Made by a program: the position numbers and the translations under genes | The notes under the pieces: generated by a model | Databases searched by the model: none | The model's input: only the letters and a program-made list of their open reading frames with translations | Told to the model about the DNA's origin: nothing | Shown here: positions 1-11,075 of the stretch, one piece after another | How positions within the stretch are numbered: the stretch's first letter is position 1 | How the letters are laid out: every line of letters begins with the position of its first letter | Origin: Allacma fusca | Taxonomy: Eukaryota; Arthropoda; Collembola; Symphypleona; Sminthuridae | DNA length: 64,000 bases | Direction of reading: 5' to 3' | NCBI GenBank assembly: GCA_947179485.1 | Contig: OX359245.1 | Span: forward strand, 44,317,067-44,381,066

Positions 1-936
1 TGAACAATATCATAGGAAATGCTATTGTAATATCCCACACTACCGTAACAATGGCTATTAAATCGCTTTAAAACTATCAATTGTGAGGTTTATTAGGTTT
101 TTTTTTACATGCAGGAATAAATCTTGCAATGAACATATGGGTGCCTACTATTTTGCTCGGCAGAACTGGCAGCTTTAGATATATACAAATATTTCATTAG
201 AAATAAATTAAACGTTTTCAGCTGAAACAACCTTGAACGAAATCGTAATGGAGGTTTTATTTAAGTGCTTGCCTATTTTGTTGCTGAAAGAGCTCAATTA
301 TGTAGTTGAGTTTTCAATCCTGGTCTCAAATGATCATTAAATTACATACCTCTTTTCACGGAGTAAAAAACATTTTAAATGGCTTAACTATTTTCATACT
401 TAAAAAAAGAGTAACGATCATTTTATTGGCTGTAATATACAATGCATTGATTGTTACTACTACTATAACATTTGCCTGTCGAAGAGTCAAAGCTCGAAAC
501 GTTGCTGCGAATAAATATATTCCTTGTAAAAAGAGAATTTCTACCCTTATCCATTATATTATGTATATTTGTAGCCTACAATCATTCTACAAAATTCGAA
601 TTCGACGATTTCTACAAGCACTTTATTTACTTTATTATATGATTCCTCTGTACTTGCGAATGTCAAAATTGCGATCCCTCTTGATTTAAATTGTTAATAG
701 TTATACTGGTATTTGAAACAGGTCTATTTTTACCTTGTTAATATCGTCACAAATTGTATTGTGGCTCAAGAATTAGGTTTAATGTATTATTGTCAGAATC
801 GTTTATAAATTCCAAGAATACATTGTAAATACTAGAGCCACAAACAGTTGAGACAAAAGTCCGAAGGCGAAATCCATGTTTAAAAGGAACGACAACAACA
901 AAAACCTTTCTGGCTCTTGGTAAACCAGCTCTAAAA
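1..936. other. Intergenic, no gene recognised
   Basis: AT-rich sequence. One open frame at 306-689 on the plus strand has no recognisable domain and reads like unconstrained AT-rich DNA (long runs of Ile, Leu and Tyr). No RNA gene or repeat was recognised. Confidence 0.5.
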
Positions 937-2657
937 ATGTTCAGTCCAAGTTCCCATACAGCCCTTAAGTACATGTTCAAATATGGGGAGCTCCTTAATG
1001 TCATTCCATTTGAGTGGAATTCCGACTCGAATACGGTTTCCTTCACAAAATCGAAGGTCCGATTGAGGATATTTACTTTTATAACTTGCTACATGTGGTT
1101 AGAATCCTTGTACCAGTTTCGGGTGCTATATTTGGAAGGTAGTAACGATCCGGTGTCCGAATCTTACCTCAAGATCGTTGCACATTTTGTGTCCAGACTG
1201 CTCGCAACTATTTATCAAACATGGGGACTCTTCCTCAACGATAAATATTCTTCCTTGTTCAACCAATTGTTCCGTGTCAACCAGTTTTTCCAAGGTAACG
1301 TTTTACGAATGTGTTCGGGCCGTAAGTAATGCAGACATACATACAAAGGTTTTCGTAAAATTAATGGCTGGACATTCAAAACTTCAAAAGTTTTCACAAA
1401 CATAACAAAAAATTTTCATGTTTCCAGTTTTTAAATTGTATACTGTAAGGCTAAAATTTATCTCCTATTCTATATATGTATGTATGTCTGGATAGCATCT
1501 TTCTCGAGGGCGCAGCCTACGTATAAAATCTGGCCCAGATAAACTCGTCGATATAATTTGAAATTGCAGGGGTGTCTCGTAAAAGAAGCAAAGTGGCTCG
1601 CAATCAGATTGACCGATGTAGCAACAATTTATGGGTCATACTTGTCATTTGTGTGATACAACCGCTGACAGTTATGTTCGCTTACATCTTGGATTACCAG
1701 GACCGAAAGTACTGGCAGTCCCATGTCCCTGCAATATTCTATCCTTATGTAATCCCATTATTCGCATTGGATGAGCTGGTTCTATCCATATATTCTTTGT
1801 TGGGAGTAACGGTGATTGTGTGCCCTGTCTTTATTCAGACTGTTCTCACGGCAGAGTGGCTTCAGATAGTGAGGTTAGAATCATTTACATATATTGTCGG
1901 TAAAGAGACAAAATAGATTGAGATGCATCTTGACTAGCGAGCAATTATTTAGCATGCCGTATTTACGCTCGTAGGCAGATGGAAATAAAATTTGCACACA
2001 ACGCACAATTCATTTTGGTTTTTCTGTTTCAAGCAGTCGGTTGATTTGCCATTTCGTGAAAATTGCTTGTAAAAAACTTTTTATTTATTTTTTGAATCAT
2101 CAGTGCATCTGGTCCGTGTTATCTCTTCACAGACTCTATATGTATGCAATGACATTTATGGATTTTTAAAACAACAACAGTTTCAATTTAAATGCACTTC
2201 TGGGTTTTCCTTTAGGGACAATACCGAGAGTGGATATTTCTGTAATTACTACAGGATCTTGCAGCTTTTTAACAAATCATTCAACGAGGCATACTCTTTC
2301 ATTACGGGCTATGCAATTATAACTCTGTTTTTGATCACTGCCCTCACAAGCACCTCCGCCGTACGACTGTACAACAAACTTGCCTTCCCAGCAAATTTAA
2401 TGTTTCCCATCGGAGAAATCCTCCTGATTTGGGCAGTCATTTTTATCATGCGACCTGGAGCTCATCTAAAACATCTCTCGGACGAGATTATTAAGGAGTA
2501 TGGGGCGAGTGCTCAGAAGAAAAGAAGAGCTGCTGGGAGATCATTGAAAAGTTTAAGGATAGAGATTTGCTCAAATTTTATTCTGAAAAACTCCACGGTT
2601 TCCACATATTTGAGTGAAGCTGCCAATGCCACGGTCATTGTTCTGCTAATGACGTGA
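937..2657 (+). CDS. Putative seven-transmembrane chemoreceptor, divergent
   Basis: Three exons: 937-1294, 1570-1873 and 2216-2657. Their phases agree (1, then 2) and they use GT..AG introns, giving about 367 residues. The N-terminus carries an 'IPFEW' motif ahead of the first membrane segment, a layout I associate with arthropod gustatory-receptor-like proteins. Hydrophobic stretches then recur along the chain (for example around LWVILVICVIQ, IITLFLITAL and FPIGEILLIWAVIFI), consistent with six or seven helices. The C-terminus (TVSTYLSEAAN) is only a weak echo of the TYLxxxxQF signature, so it belongs to a lineage different from the two receptors at 12.4-16.4 kb. The start is the first ATG of exon 1; an upstream exon cannot be excluded. 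The role would be ligand-gated chemosensation at the cell surface. The gene model is likely; the receptor assignment is moderate. Confidence 0.6.
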
Positions 2658-3142
2658 AAGGGGGATGTTTCAATTAAAAAATCCTGGAATTTGTAAATAC
2701 CTAAATACTGCAATTCTTGCAAGACTCTTTGTATTGGTAAGAGCATTATGACTGTCACTTCAAATTCGTCCTGTGTACTGTACCTATGGTGTTTAAGTTG
2801 ACACAATATGTAGATGCACATTCAACTCTCATAATGAATATGAAATCTGTTTGAAACAGCAAACTGCAATTTTTGCAAGGTCCTGAGTTCCGTTCACTAC
2901 AATTTTTATTTGTTACCTTTTAAGAGTTGGACAAGCTATAAAAATCAACAATAGAAAAAAAATGTAGGGATTCTCTAATATTCATAGTGAGAGAAAAGGA
3001 TTATATCGTCGGTGAAGAGGCAAAATGGTACAGATGTATTCTCGATTAAATGCTTGCAAGATGGCTTCCGGATAGTTCATTTTGCCTTTACATGAAAAGT
3101 CATGTAACGCACTTTGCTTATAATCGAAATTGTATAAGACCA
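2658..3142. other. 3' flank of receptor gene and hAT insertion site
   Basis: AT-rich sequence with no gene. The hAT transposon inserted at its right end, duplicating the target TTTCACCG. Confidence 0.5.
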
Positions 3143-3150
3143 TTTCACCG
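3143..3150. repeat. Target site duplication, left copy (TTTCACCG)
   Basis: This 8-bp sequence lies directly outside the left terminal inverted repeat and recurs exactly at 7245-7252 outside the right one. Eight bases is the hallmark target duplication of hAT transposases. Confidence 0.95.
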
Positions 3151-3170
3151 TAGTGCATCGCATGGGTTCA
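3151..3170 (+). repeat. hAT left terminal inverted repeat (20 bp)
   Basis: TAGTGCATCGCATGGGTTCA. Its reverse complement forms the other end of the element at 7225-7244. Pairing stops after base 20. Confidence 0.95.
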
Positions 3171-3410
3171 GGTCGCACCCGGGTATTTGGGTTCAGGTCC
3201 AGGTTCAGGTTCAGTATGGGTGCATGTATTTTGGACCCAATAATTTTGGGTCCTGTCTGGGTACAATATTTTATACCCGTGAAATTGGGTACAGGTTCAG
3301 GTTCAGGACCAGGTACAGACAAAAACCCATTTTGATTTTACCTGTCAGGACCAGGTCTAATACATGAAAGACCTGAACCTGTTTGCAAAAGACCTGAAAT
3401 GTTTGGGTTT
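3171..3410. repeat. hAT left subterminal motif cluster
   Basis: Dense short motifs of the type GGTTCAGG and GGTCCAGG, switching to the complement (ACCTGAACC, GACCTGAA) near 3360-3400. They are likely transposase-binding sites by analogy with Ac/Ds subterminal repeats. Open frames through this region (3050-3367, both strands) are products of the repeat, not genes. Confidence 0.75.
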
Positions 3411-3596
3411 ATTGATGCAACCACATCGGTTGGGATAGTAACACTGTGGCCCTCTAGATGTGTACATTAAACTAAGTGCGCAAATTGTAGTTCGGATGGG
3501 AAATGCATGCCTTCAGGTTGTCTGGCATCGGTCCTCGTGCTCTTATCAATTTATTCCTCCAGAAACAACATCGTTTCAACACTTACACTCTTTAAA

Positions 3597-6500
3597 ATGT
3601 CAGACAACCTGCAAACTGATGTGGAAAATAGTCCGTCAGAAAATGAAATAGTTGATTTAAAAGAAGAGCATTCCTCACTACGGTCTAAAGTTTACGAACA
3701 TTTCCGATGGATTGAGCCAGAAAAAAAGTATCGCTGTATACATTGCACGTAAGTTGTAAACCTCTTTATTGGAAGTTACATAGTTGCGCTATTTTATTAT
3801 AAGTTCAATTAAAAAGTTCATTCGTAAAAAGAAAATCATTTGTGAAAGAATTATTTATAGGCGTTTATTCAAGCGTGACTCTTCCAATTCCACGGGAAAT
3901 CTTCGCAGGTACATGAAGCGAAAGCACATGTCAATAGAAATTGGAAGTCCAGGTGTCCGAAAATCAAATCAAGGATTAATTTCCAACTTTTTGAAGCCCA
4001 AGGTTAGATTTCATTATTTCATCTACCTATTTGGTAATAATTGTAGATACGTTCAAGAATATGCAACTTGTAACTACCTGGACTAATTGTGTCCAAGATT
4101 TAAGGTAAAATTGAACCTTGTTTTTACTTGCAGGGATTCTCGAAGGAAGAGTACGAAGAACGATTGATAAACTTTATCATCATGACAGATCAAGCGTTTG
4201 CTGTCATTGAATCACCCGAATTCCTAGAGTTAGCTCTTTACGGAACGCCAATGGAGAAACTGTTCAGCGCAGATACATTGAAGCAAAAAATTGTGAGCCT
4301 GTATGATGCCGAGAAGAACCTGATCATTAAGAAACTTCAGGTAAATTCATCTCCAGTTCGCACAGTTAGTTCTAATTAACCGATGTTCGCAACAAAAAAT
4401 TCGCTAAACCCCACAATCAAACTTCGTTTATGATGAATCGTTCTTTAGGGTTATGAATGTAAACAATTGGTGTTGTGGGAAATGTCCGGGGCGGCCGTTA
4501 AAGTATACGGGGGCACCCGTATAGTTTTATTTTATGTTTGTTATAAAATGTTCGAAAATATTCTGGATTTGCCTTAGAATGCCCCAGGTAAAGTGTCACT
4601 AATATTGGACGTTTGGACATCGCGTCATTGCATTGGATTTCATGGTATTATTGTATCCTGGATAACTGAAGACTGGAAATACGAGGAAGTGCTGCTGGAT
4701 TTAGATATTCTTAAAGGAAGTCATTCGGGCAAAAAATTAGCAAAGTCTCTCGTAAGAGTGTTGGAAGACTTTGGAATTCTGCAAAAAGTGCTAGCGATCA
4801 CGACGGATAACGCAAGTAATTGTAACACCATGTTCGAGGAGTTTTCCATTTTTGCAAGACAAAAGGTAATGAAATGTTTGCGAGAAATTCTTATGCATAG
4901 TATTATGGCATGCATTACAATGAAATGAAATTTACTGATTAACTGTTCGTAAATAGGGCTTGGAATTCGATACAAAAAACAATCGGGTTAGATGTTTAGC
5001 CCATATTGTGAATCTGGCTTGCAAGGACGCCATTGCTGTGCTCAAAAAACTTTCTGTCACCGAAGTACTTACTTATGAAAGTACTGAGTCTGAAAGTGAA
5101 ACTGATGACAACGTGGATTCTATTTCCTCGGATTCAGTAACGAATGGTTTTAATTCAAGCAATGAAGACGAGCCAGTTCCAGAGTCACCACCAGACAACA
5201 AAATGTCCCTTTATGATCGGGTAAAATGGCACTGAGCACATATTTTTAATTAATGTAAAAGTGGTTTAACTGTTGTCCACCAAAGATATTTTTACCAACA
5301 GATTCGCAAATCAATCCAAAAGATTCGAAGATCAAGCATCCTTCGGGACTCTTTCAAACAATCTTGCAGGTTTAAAAAGCTGAAGCACAAGCAGCTCTTA
5401 TTGGACATGGAAGTGCGCTGGAACACAACGCACTGTATGCTGAAGCGATTAAAGGAGATGCGACAGGTATAAAACATAATTCAAATTTTTTCAAAAAGTT
5501 GTTACTACTTTTTGTCGTCTTCCGTTCACTATGTTTTAAGGCTTTTGAACATCTGCTATCCTATGAACCGACTCTACGTGACTCTACTCAACTTTCCTCC
5601 GAAGAGTGGGACCTAATTGACGAAATGATTGAGCTTCTTGAGGTAATTCCAGATGCTCTACATTACTATATGTGAATTTTGCAAGGCATTAAATCACGGG
5701 GACCATTTTTTAAGCGGCAATAAAGTAAATTCATTTTTCCACGACAATTTCATATTTAGCCGTTTTGGAAAATGACCGTTTATTTGTCAAAGGCGAAAAT
5801 ACCTTCAATGGCGCTCTCTGCTGCGGTATACATCGAGTTGTATAACCATTTAGAAAATTTTAAGGTACACATCGCCTTTTTTAAGTCAAATAACTAAATT
5901 CTGAAAAAATTCATACACCGTTTAATTATGTTCATTCAAAATAATATTTAATATCTCATTTTTAATTGGGTCTTTTTAGGTTGAAAACGGTAAGGGCGTG
6001 GATGTATGTAAGGCTGCTACCTCAGCATGTGAGAAACTCAACAAGTACTATCCAACTTCGGACGGACTAGTTTATGTGATGGGATTACGTAAGACATTTT
6101 GGTATTTTACTAAACATTTTGGCATACTAAAGTCCTATAATTAATTATATTTAATGATGAATTGCAGTTCTCGATCCTAGATGCAAGACAGAATGGTATA
6201 AGTCTGTTGGTATCCCATCCACGGTTTCAAAGCAGAACACAAAGTGCGTTTTATGCAAATGTTTCCATTTTTAATTGATCATTTGTAATGATAAAGTTCA
6301 TGATGATAATGAAGTTCATTCTGTTTGTCATGTAACTACTTACTAGAATGGCTCTTGACTACTGGGACAAGTTTTACAAACCAAAAGACGGGAACGCATT
6401 GGAACCTAAAAATACTTCGGATATTTTAGCAGCCCAAGTGAAGCGAGCAAAAATGTCACGTAAGGATGAATTTCGCGAATATTTAGCCATGCCAACTGTT

Positions 6501-6899
6501 GAATCAGTTCAAAATAATGACTGCCTTACTTGGTGGAAGGTAATTGGTTAATGTAGCTAAGATAATATATGTAATACGTTAAGAGTTGGTACGATGCCAT
6601 TTAAATGCTCCTGGTCAATTTTACCAATGTTTCCTTTTTAGGAACATGAAGGCTGCTACCCTTCGTTGGCACGGATGGCACGTGACTTTCTTGCTGTTTC
6701 CGGTACTGGTGTTCCTATTGAAAGAGCCTTCTCTTTTGGCCCCGATTTGCTAACACCAAAACGATTATCGATGTCTGGAGATACGGTGCGCAAATGTTTT
6801 TGCCTGAAGGCTTGGAGAAAGTTAAAGGCCGGAGAATTTCAAGCTTTCAAGATGATTTCCATCGCAAAAGCAATGGCAGGGTGTCCCAGGAACCAGTGA
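3597..6899 (+). CDS. hAT-family transposase, 12 exons, intact
   Basis: Exons are 3597-3748, 3861-4002, 4134-4340, 4578-4865, 4957-5220, 5302-5466, 5541-5642, 5760-5864, 5980-6088, 6168-6243, 6347-6539 and 6642-6899. Every junction is GT..AG and every phase joins, giving about 686 residues. An N-terminal BED-type zinc finger starts with CIHC and ends LRRYMKRKH; the usual first His is Tyr here. The DDE/RNase-H-like core includes LDVWTS and TTDNASN. RCLAHIVNLACKD follows, then an acidic Ser/Glu/Asp insert (about residues 290-325). LDPRCK and the C-terminal dimerisation domain (YPSLARMARDFLAVSGT, ERAFSFG) complete the family order. The predicted role is cut-and-paste transposition of the surrounding element. 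Twelve exons is many for a hAT gene; the protein could also have been recruited by the host, but the perfect ends favour a mobile copy. Confidence 0.9.
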
Positions 6900-6989
6900 A
6901 CACGCGTTCTTATTCATTTTAAATATATTTTGTACTACAAGTATCCAATTGTACTTTTAATAAAATATCAAATAAAAAAAGTTCTGATT

Positions 6990-7224
6990 TTGAAATACCC
7001 AAACATGTTCAGGTCCGGTACAAAACTACCCGGGTTCAGGTCGTCTTTTGGGTACTTTTTCGGGTTCAGGTACTAATCAGGTGCGTGTACTGCGAAAACA
7101 CAATTGGGTCAGGTTCAGGATCGAACAATTTGAACCTGCTAAATGGGTAAATTTTCAGGTACAGGTTCACATTTTTGGTGTTACCGAAGTTTGGGTCCAG
7201 GTCCAGGTCCAGGTTCGACTATTT
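6990..7224. repeat. hAT right subterminal motif cluster
   Basis: Repeated GGTTCAGGT, GGTCCAGGT and TGAACCTG motifs mirror the left side of the element. The polyadenylation-like signals AATAAAA and AAATAAAA at about 6958-6978 lie just before this cluster and after the transposase stop. Confidence 0.75.
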
Positions 7225-7244
7225 TGAACCCATGCGATGCACTA
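7225..7244 (-). repeat. hAT right terminal inverted repeat (20 bp)
   Basis: Exact reverse complement of 3151-3170. Confidence 0.95.
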
Positions 7245-7252
7245 TTTCACCG
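7245..7252. repeat. Target site duplication, right copy (TTTCACCG)
   Basis: Identical to 3143-3150. Confidence 0.95.
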
Positions 7253-7870
7253 ACGATATTCCTTTTAAATACTTTGCTTTCTCTACAAATTTTTTATAGT
7301 TTATAATCCTGTTTGGTTCATATTTTTTCCCTTAGCGTTATATTTTATATTTAATTATCAAAAGTTTTGCTCACTAAAGCTAAATGTAAAAATCCCTACA
7401 CTATAGAAGTTCAATTCTCTTTTTTTATTATTATTTCAGAAGCTCAGTTCAACTGTACATACTATAATGAACACTCATAGTAGTAGTTTATATTTTAATT
7501 TAACTAAGTTAAACGTGTTCATAATTTGAGAAAAGTATTGAAAATAGAACGTTTAGTTGTGTTAGCATTGTGTAAGAAATAAAGGTAATTATAAGAAATG
7601 TAAAATATGTAGCTACAGTGTATTTTTTCAATCCCTACTTTTTGGAGCTCTTGCAAGCTGAAGCGTAAAAAATTGAACATTGTCATACATATGAAATCCT
7701 GCAATAGTTTCATTCAGAATGATCTCTGTTGCATAGTCACACTTCACACTGTCATAATTTATATATATGAAATTCTGCAATGGCAATATGCAGCACGGAG
7801 ATCTGAATCCAATTTCTCATTCTCAATTGTGGACAAGTAACATAACATGTTTTACGTCTTACGTCACGGT
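7253..7870. other. Intergenic, no gene recognised
   Basis: AT-rich spacer between the hAT element and the hexosaminidase 3' end. Part of it must be the hexosaminidase 3' untranslated region. Nothing else was recognised. Confidence 0.5.
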
Positions 7871-10564
7871 CTAAAAGTCCAAATCGCATTCAAAGTCACC
7901 ACAATAACCGTTCAGTATAGGTTGCGCTCGTATACCTCGTCTGTAAACAAATCAAATTATTTAAAACTCCAACATACGGGTTTCCCCAAAAATTTAGATG
8001 ATAAAATTAATTATATATGTATATCTACAGATATTCAGATATCTTTATACCTCAACATATTACATCTGAACTGGTCAAGCCTCCACATAGCATCGTCAGT
8101 CTTGTCTTTCAAATTCCTGGAAGTCCACAGCACCTCAGCAACAGCGCTTGAAGCTGGAAATAATCTCGATATGATATTAGTTTGGTCTACAAATTCTCCC
8201 CAGATGGTAGCTTCGCCGCCCAGAATCTGACTTTCGTATGAGACCACTTGATACGAAGTAAAAAAAATTAACATTAACACACTTTAAGCACATGTATTGA
8301 CTTGTAATTGTAGGTATGTATGCATGTAGTTTCTTATTTTCATCAGTTTGCACTTGCAGAGATACATAAATGTAGATACTAGCAATCAATTAAATTACAT
8401 GCAGCATTCGCAACAGGGTCACATTCATAATAGTCTTTCCACGTCGGCCCATATTTTATGAGGTTTGTATACCAGCACGTAGACTGAAGTACTTTGTAGC
8501 CACTTTTGAGAGCCTCCTAAAATTATAATAAGACAGAAATATATAAAAAATATATTGTTAAAAATTATTTTCTCTTGAAAGTGTACACTGCATATATAAG
8601 TAATAATAATTAAAATTTAACCATACTTTTATAAAAAAGATTAAAATATTTACCCGCTACTTCCATCCCTAACCACAAAATTTCATACTCCATATGAATA
8701 GCCTACTTACCTCATAACGAGGGTAACCAGGTTGGTCCATCCAGAAGTGTATCACAGTGTTTTTATCCAGCTAAAAAAGATAAAAGCGATTTTTATCATT
8801 TTGTGCCATCAATTTAGGTAACTTCAGTCACGAACCTCTACATTTACGATGAAATGCATAAACGAATTTACATTATGTCACATTCATATGTAAATTATGT
8901 GATTAAGTAAAGTCAAGTTAAAAACTTACTTCCACTCCATCAGTCAAGGGATCCTGCCAAGCAATAGGGGTAATGCCCAAACTACTAACAATTTCTGTGA
9001 TCCTGTTAATGTAGTAACCCAGGACCTGTCTCGTAGAAGTGTAATTACGTTCCACCATAAATGCCTTTATACGTGGCGAAGTCTGCCAGCATGGAAGGAA
9101 GACTTCATCAAAACCCAAATGAAGGTACTGGTCCTTTGACACTGAAACCACTTCCTGAAGGAATGCTTCCATAAATTCAAACACGTCTTCATTTGAAGGA
9201 TCAAAATTGATAGAACTTGCTCTTCTCGGATTTATTCCCCCAATACTTTGATACTCATCATAGCAAGGAGTTAAAAACTCCGGATGAGATTTCCCAAACC
9301 CTGCAACATGTCCAGGTGTGTCAAATTCAAAAATAATTCGGATTCCCCGGACACGTGCAGCTTCTTGTATTCTACGAATTACCTCTGGAGTGTAGATTTC
9401 TTTCCTAGTATAAGCTCCCTACAAAATAAAATCATGAAAATGCAAATTTCACAAATTTCACAAATTTCACAAATTTCACAAATTTCACAAATTTCACAAA
9501 GTTTTGTAAATTTGCAGAATTTAGGGAACAATTTTAATGGTTTGCTGTCTCAGCCCCAAGTACATTTTTAATATGAAAATTCATTCCAGTAGAATTACTT
9601 AAAACAAACCATTTTCGACAGTTCTGGAAAACTTTGGCTCACAAAGGCAAAACTTTGATCGTCCACAATGTGCCAGTGCAAAACGTTGAATTTGTTGTAC
9701 ATCATTGCTGTCAATATTTTGAGTATTGTCTGTTCAGGTAAATAATGGCGGGCGGAGTCGATCATAATTCCACGATAAATAAACCGAGGCTCATCCACTA
9801 ATGAGTCCGTTTGATTAACATAAAAAGTTTCGTTCTCTGACTCATCCGACCAAATCATTTGATAAAATGTCTCAATGCCTCTTAAAGCACCCCATGGAGT
9901 GTACGCATTTAGAATGGCTACTGGTGAGGGATATCCTTCCGTAACAATGAGTTGATCTGTTTATAAGAAGTAAGATTTCAAAATAAAATGTCAGCAACAA
10001 TTCATACCTGAAAATTTTTACTCCCCTAATTCATCTTTAAAAATAACATTCTTACAAAATTGTAATAAATAATGAATTACAATTCTCCTCCGTTGTATTT
10101 TCAAAGCGAGGGTACTCATCCTGGACACAATCCCCAAAAATTTTAATTTGTAGACAAGATAGATCACCCCCAGTCTTGGGATTTAAGTTTCGAATAAGGT
10201 TTGTATAGTGATTTGTTGCAAAGTCAAGTAATGTGCAGGAACTGGTGGGATTATTTTCTAACAAAATAATCTCGAAAGCTTGTGTGTCGACTGAGAAAGC
10301 TTTCATAGGATTTGTACTGAATCGATAAAGAGGCTTTGGCCAAACGCTCCCTGAGGGGGCACGCTTACCCTGCAAGTTATTAAATTGAGTGAGTCAGAAA
10401 CATTTCTTATGAATTTAATGTATGAGAGAATTAAAATCAATACTTAATAGGGCTAAGAACAATCAACGTACAGGAAGCGGAGTTCCATACCCAATTGGCT
10501 CCAAATGACCATTGACAAACTGTGCACAAAAAAAGTAATTCACAATTAAAACCCAGAGTATCAT
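7871..10564 (-). CDS. Beta-hexosaminidase (GH20), secreted or lysosomal
   Basis: Eight exons, read downward: 10564-10472, 10369-10081, 9956-9610, 9418-8930, 8770-8711, 8516-8399, 8246-8051 and 7940-7871, about 553 residues, with phases that join. Residues 1-19 ([19 protein letters not shown]) form a signal peptide. The GH20 N-domain precedes the catalytic barrel: [28 protein letters not shown] and [11 protein letters not shown]. The catalytic Asp-Glu pair lies in HLGFDEV at about residues 347-348. [27 protein letters not shown] and the C-terminal RRGIRAQP...CGDF complete the fold. The enzyme removes terminal N-acetylhexosamine from glycoconjugates or chito-oligosaccharides. Departures from the usual family sequence are GFDE for GGDE and [11 protein letters not shown] for PRASAVAERLW; the paired acids remain. 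The exon 7 acceptor (8247) has a poor pyrimidine tract and is the least certain boundary. Confidence 0.9.
9442..9500. repeat. 9-bp tandem repeat (ACAAATTTC)n in hexosaminidase intron 3
   Basis: About six near-perfect head-to-tail copies of ACAAATTTC lie inside the intron spanning 9419-9609, on the upstream side of exon 4's acceptor in minus-strand terms. Confidence 0.9.
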
Positions 10565-10949
10565 TTTATTTGTTTAAAACTGTATTGTATGAATAAAAAT
10601 CTACTGTTCACAACGGACATGCTAAAATATAAATGAGAGATGTGATTGTTTGTTCATGATTCTGGCTACATATACATTCATACATGTGAAGAATTTATGC
10701 GTTACTATGAGTTTAGAATAATTTGCTTATCATGCAGATTATTGAAAGTGCGATTAAATTTAATGCTTAAGAGATTTCTCAGCTGTTATTGTTTATGCAA
10801 GTGCAATTATGTAATCACGTGTAATTTAGAGTCGTAATGCAATTGACAATAGCTAAAGTTTGCTAAATATCAGTAATCTGAGGTTTTGATAATTTCACTC
10901 ACAGCTAGAAGCGAGCATGTAAAAATGTTACTGCGTTAGATAATGTGGG
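10565..10949. other. Upstream flank of hexosaminidase gene
   Basis: AT-rich sequence that should hold the hexosaminidase promoter and 5' untranslated region. I see no clear core promoter. Confidence 0.4.
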
Positions 10950-11075
10950 CAGGGTTGCAAAATTGAAAGTGCCATGGCATAGGGCATTTTGGGATTTTTA
11001 TTTTATGGCATTTATGGCACTTTGGGCATTTTGGGCATATTCAGTCTAGGGCAAGCATTTCCGGCATTTTCGCCC
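10950..11075. repeat. Clustered GGCATTTTGGGCA motifs, possible transposon terminus
   Basis: Starts with CAGGGTTGCAAAATTG, which resembles a hAT-type terminal sequence (CAGGGNTG). It is followed by at least seven GGCA/GGGCATTT motifs in 120 bp. This matches the organisation of the hAT end at 3.15 kb but with a different motif. I found no matching inverted end downstream, so the element is either decayed or this is a solitary end. Confidence 0.4.

Larger units (their letters stand above)
3151..7244 (+). mobile_element. Complete autonomous-looking hAT transposon
   Basis: The element is 4,094 bp long. Both ends carry the same 20-bp inverted repeat, TAGTGCATCGCATGGGTTCA (3151-3170, and its complement at 7225-7244), with no mismatch. 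The flanking 8-bp target duplication (TTTCACCG) is also perfect. About 230 bp inside each end is packed with short GGTTCAGG/CCTGAACC motifs. In between lies a 12-exon transposase that is open throughout. Perfect ends, perfect duplication and an intact gene argue for a recent insertion. The element sits between the chemoreceptor-like gene and the hexosaminidase gene and disrupts neither. Confidence 0.95.

Noticed and set aside
306..689. 127-codon plus-strand open frame
   Set aside because: No recognisable domain, AT-driven composition, not in phase with the receptor gene by any clear splice site.
3050..3367. Overlapping open frames on both strands with Val/Gln or Phe/Arg repeats
   Set aside because: They translate the GGTTCAGG subterminal motif array of the hAT element; no start context or domain.
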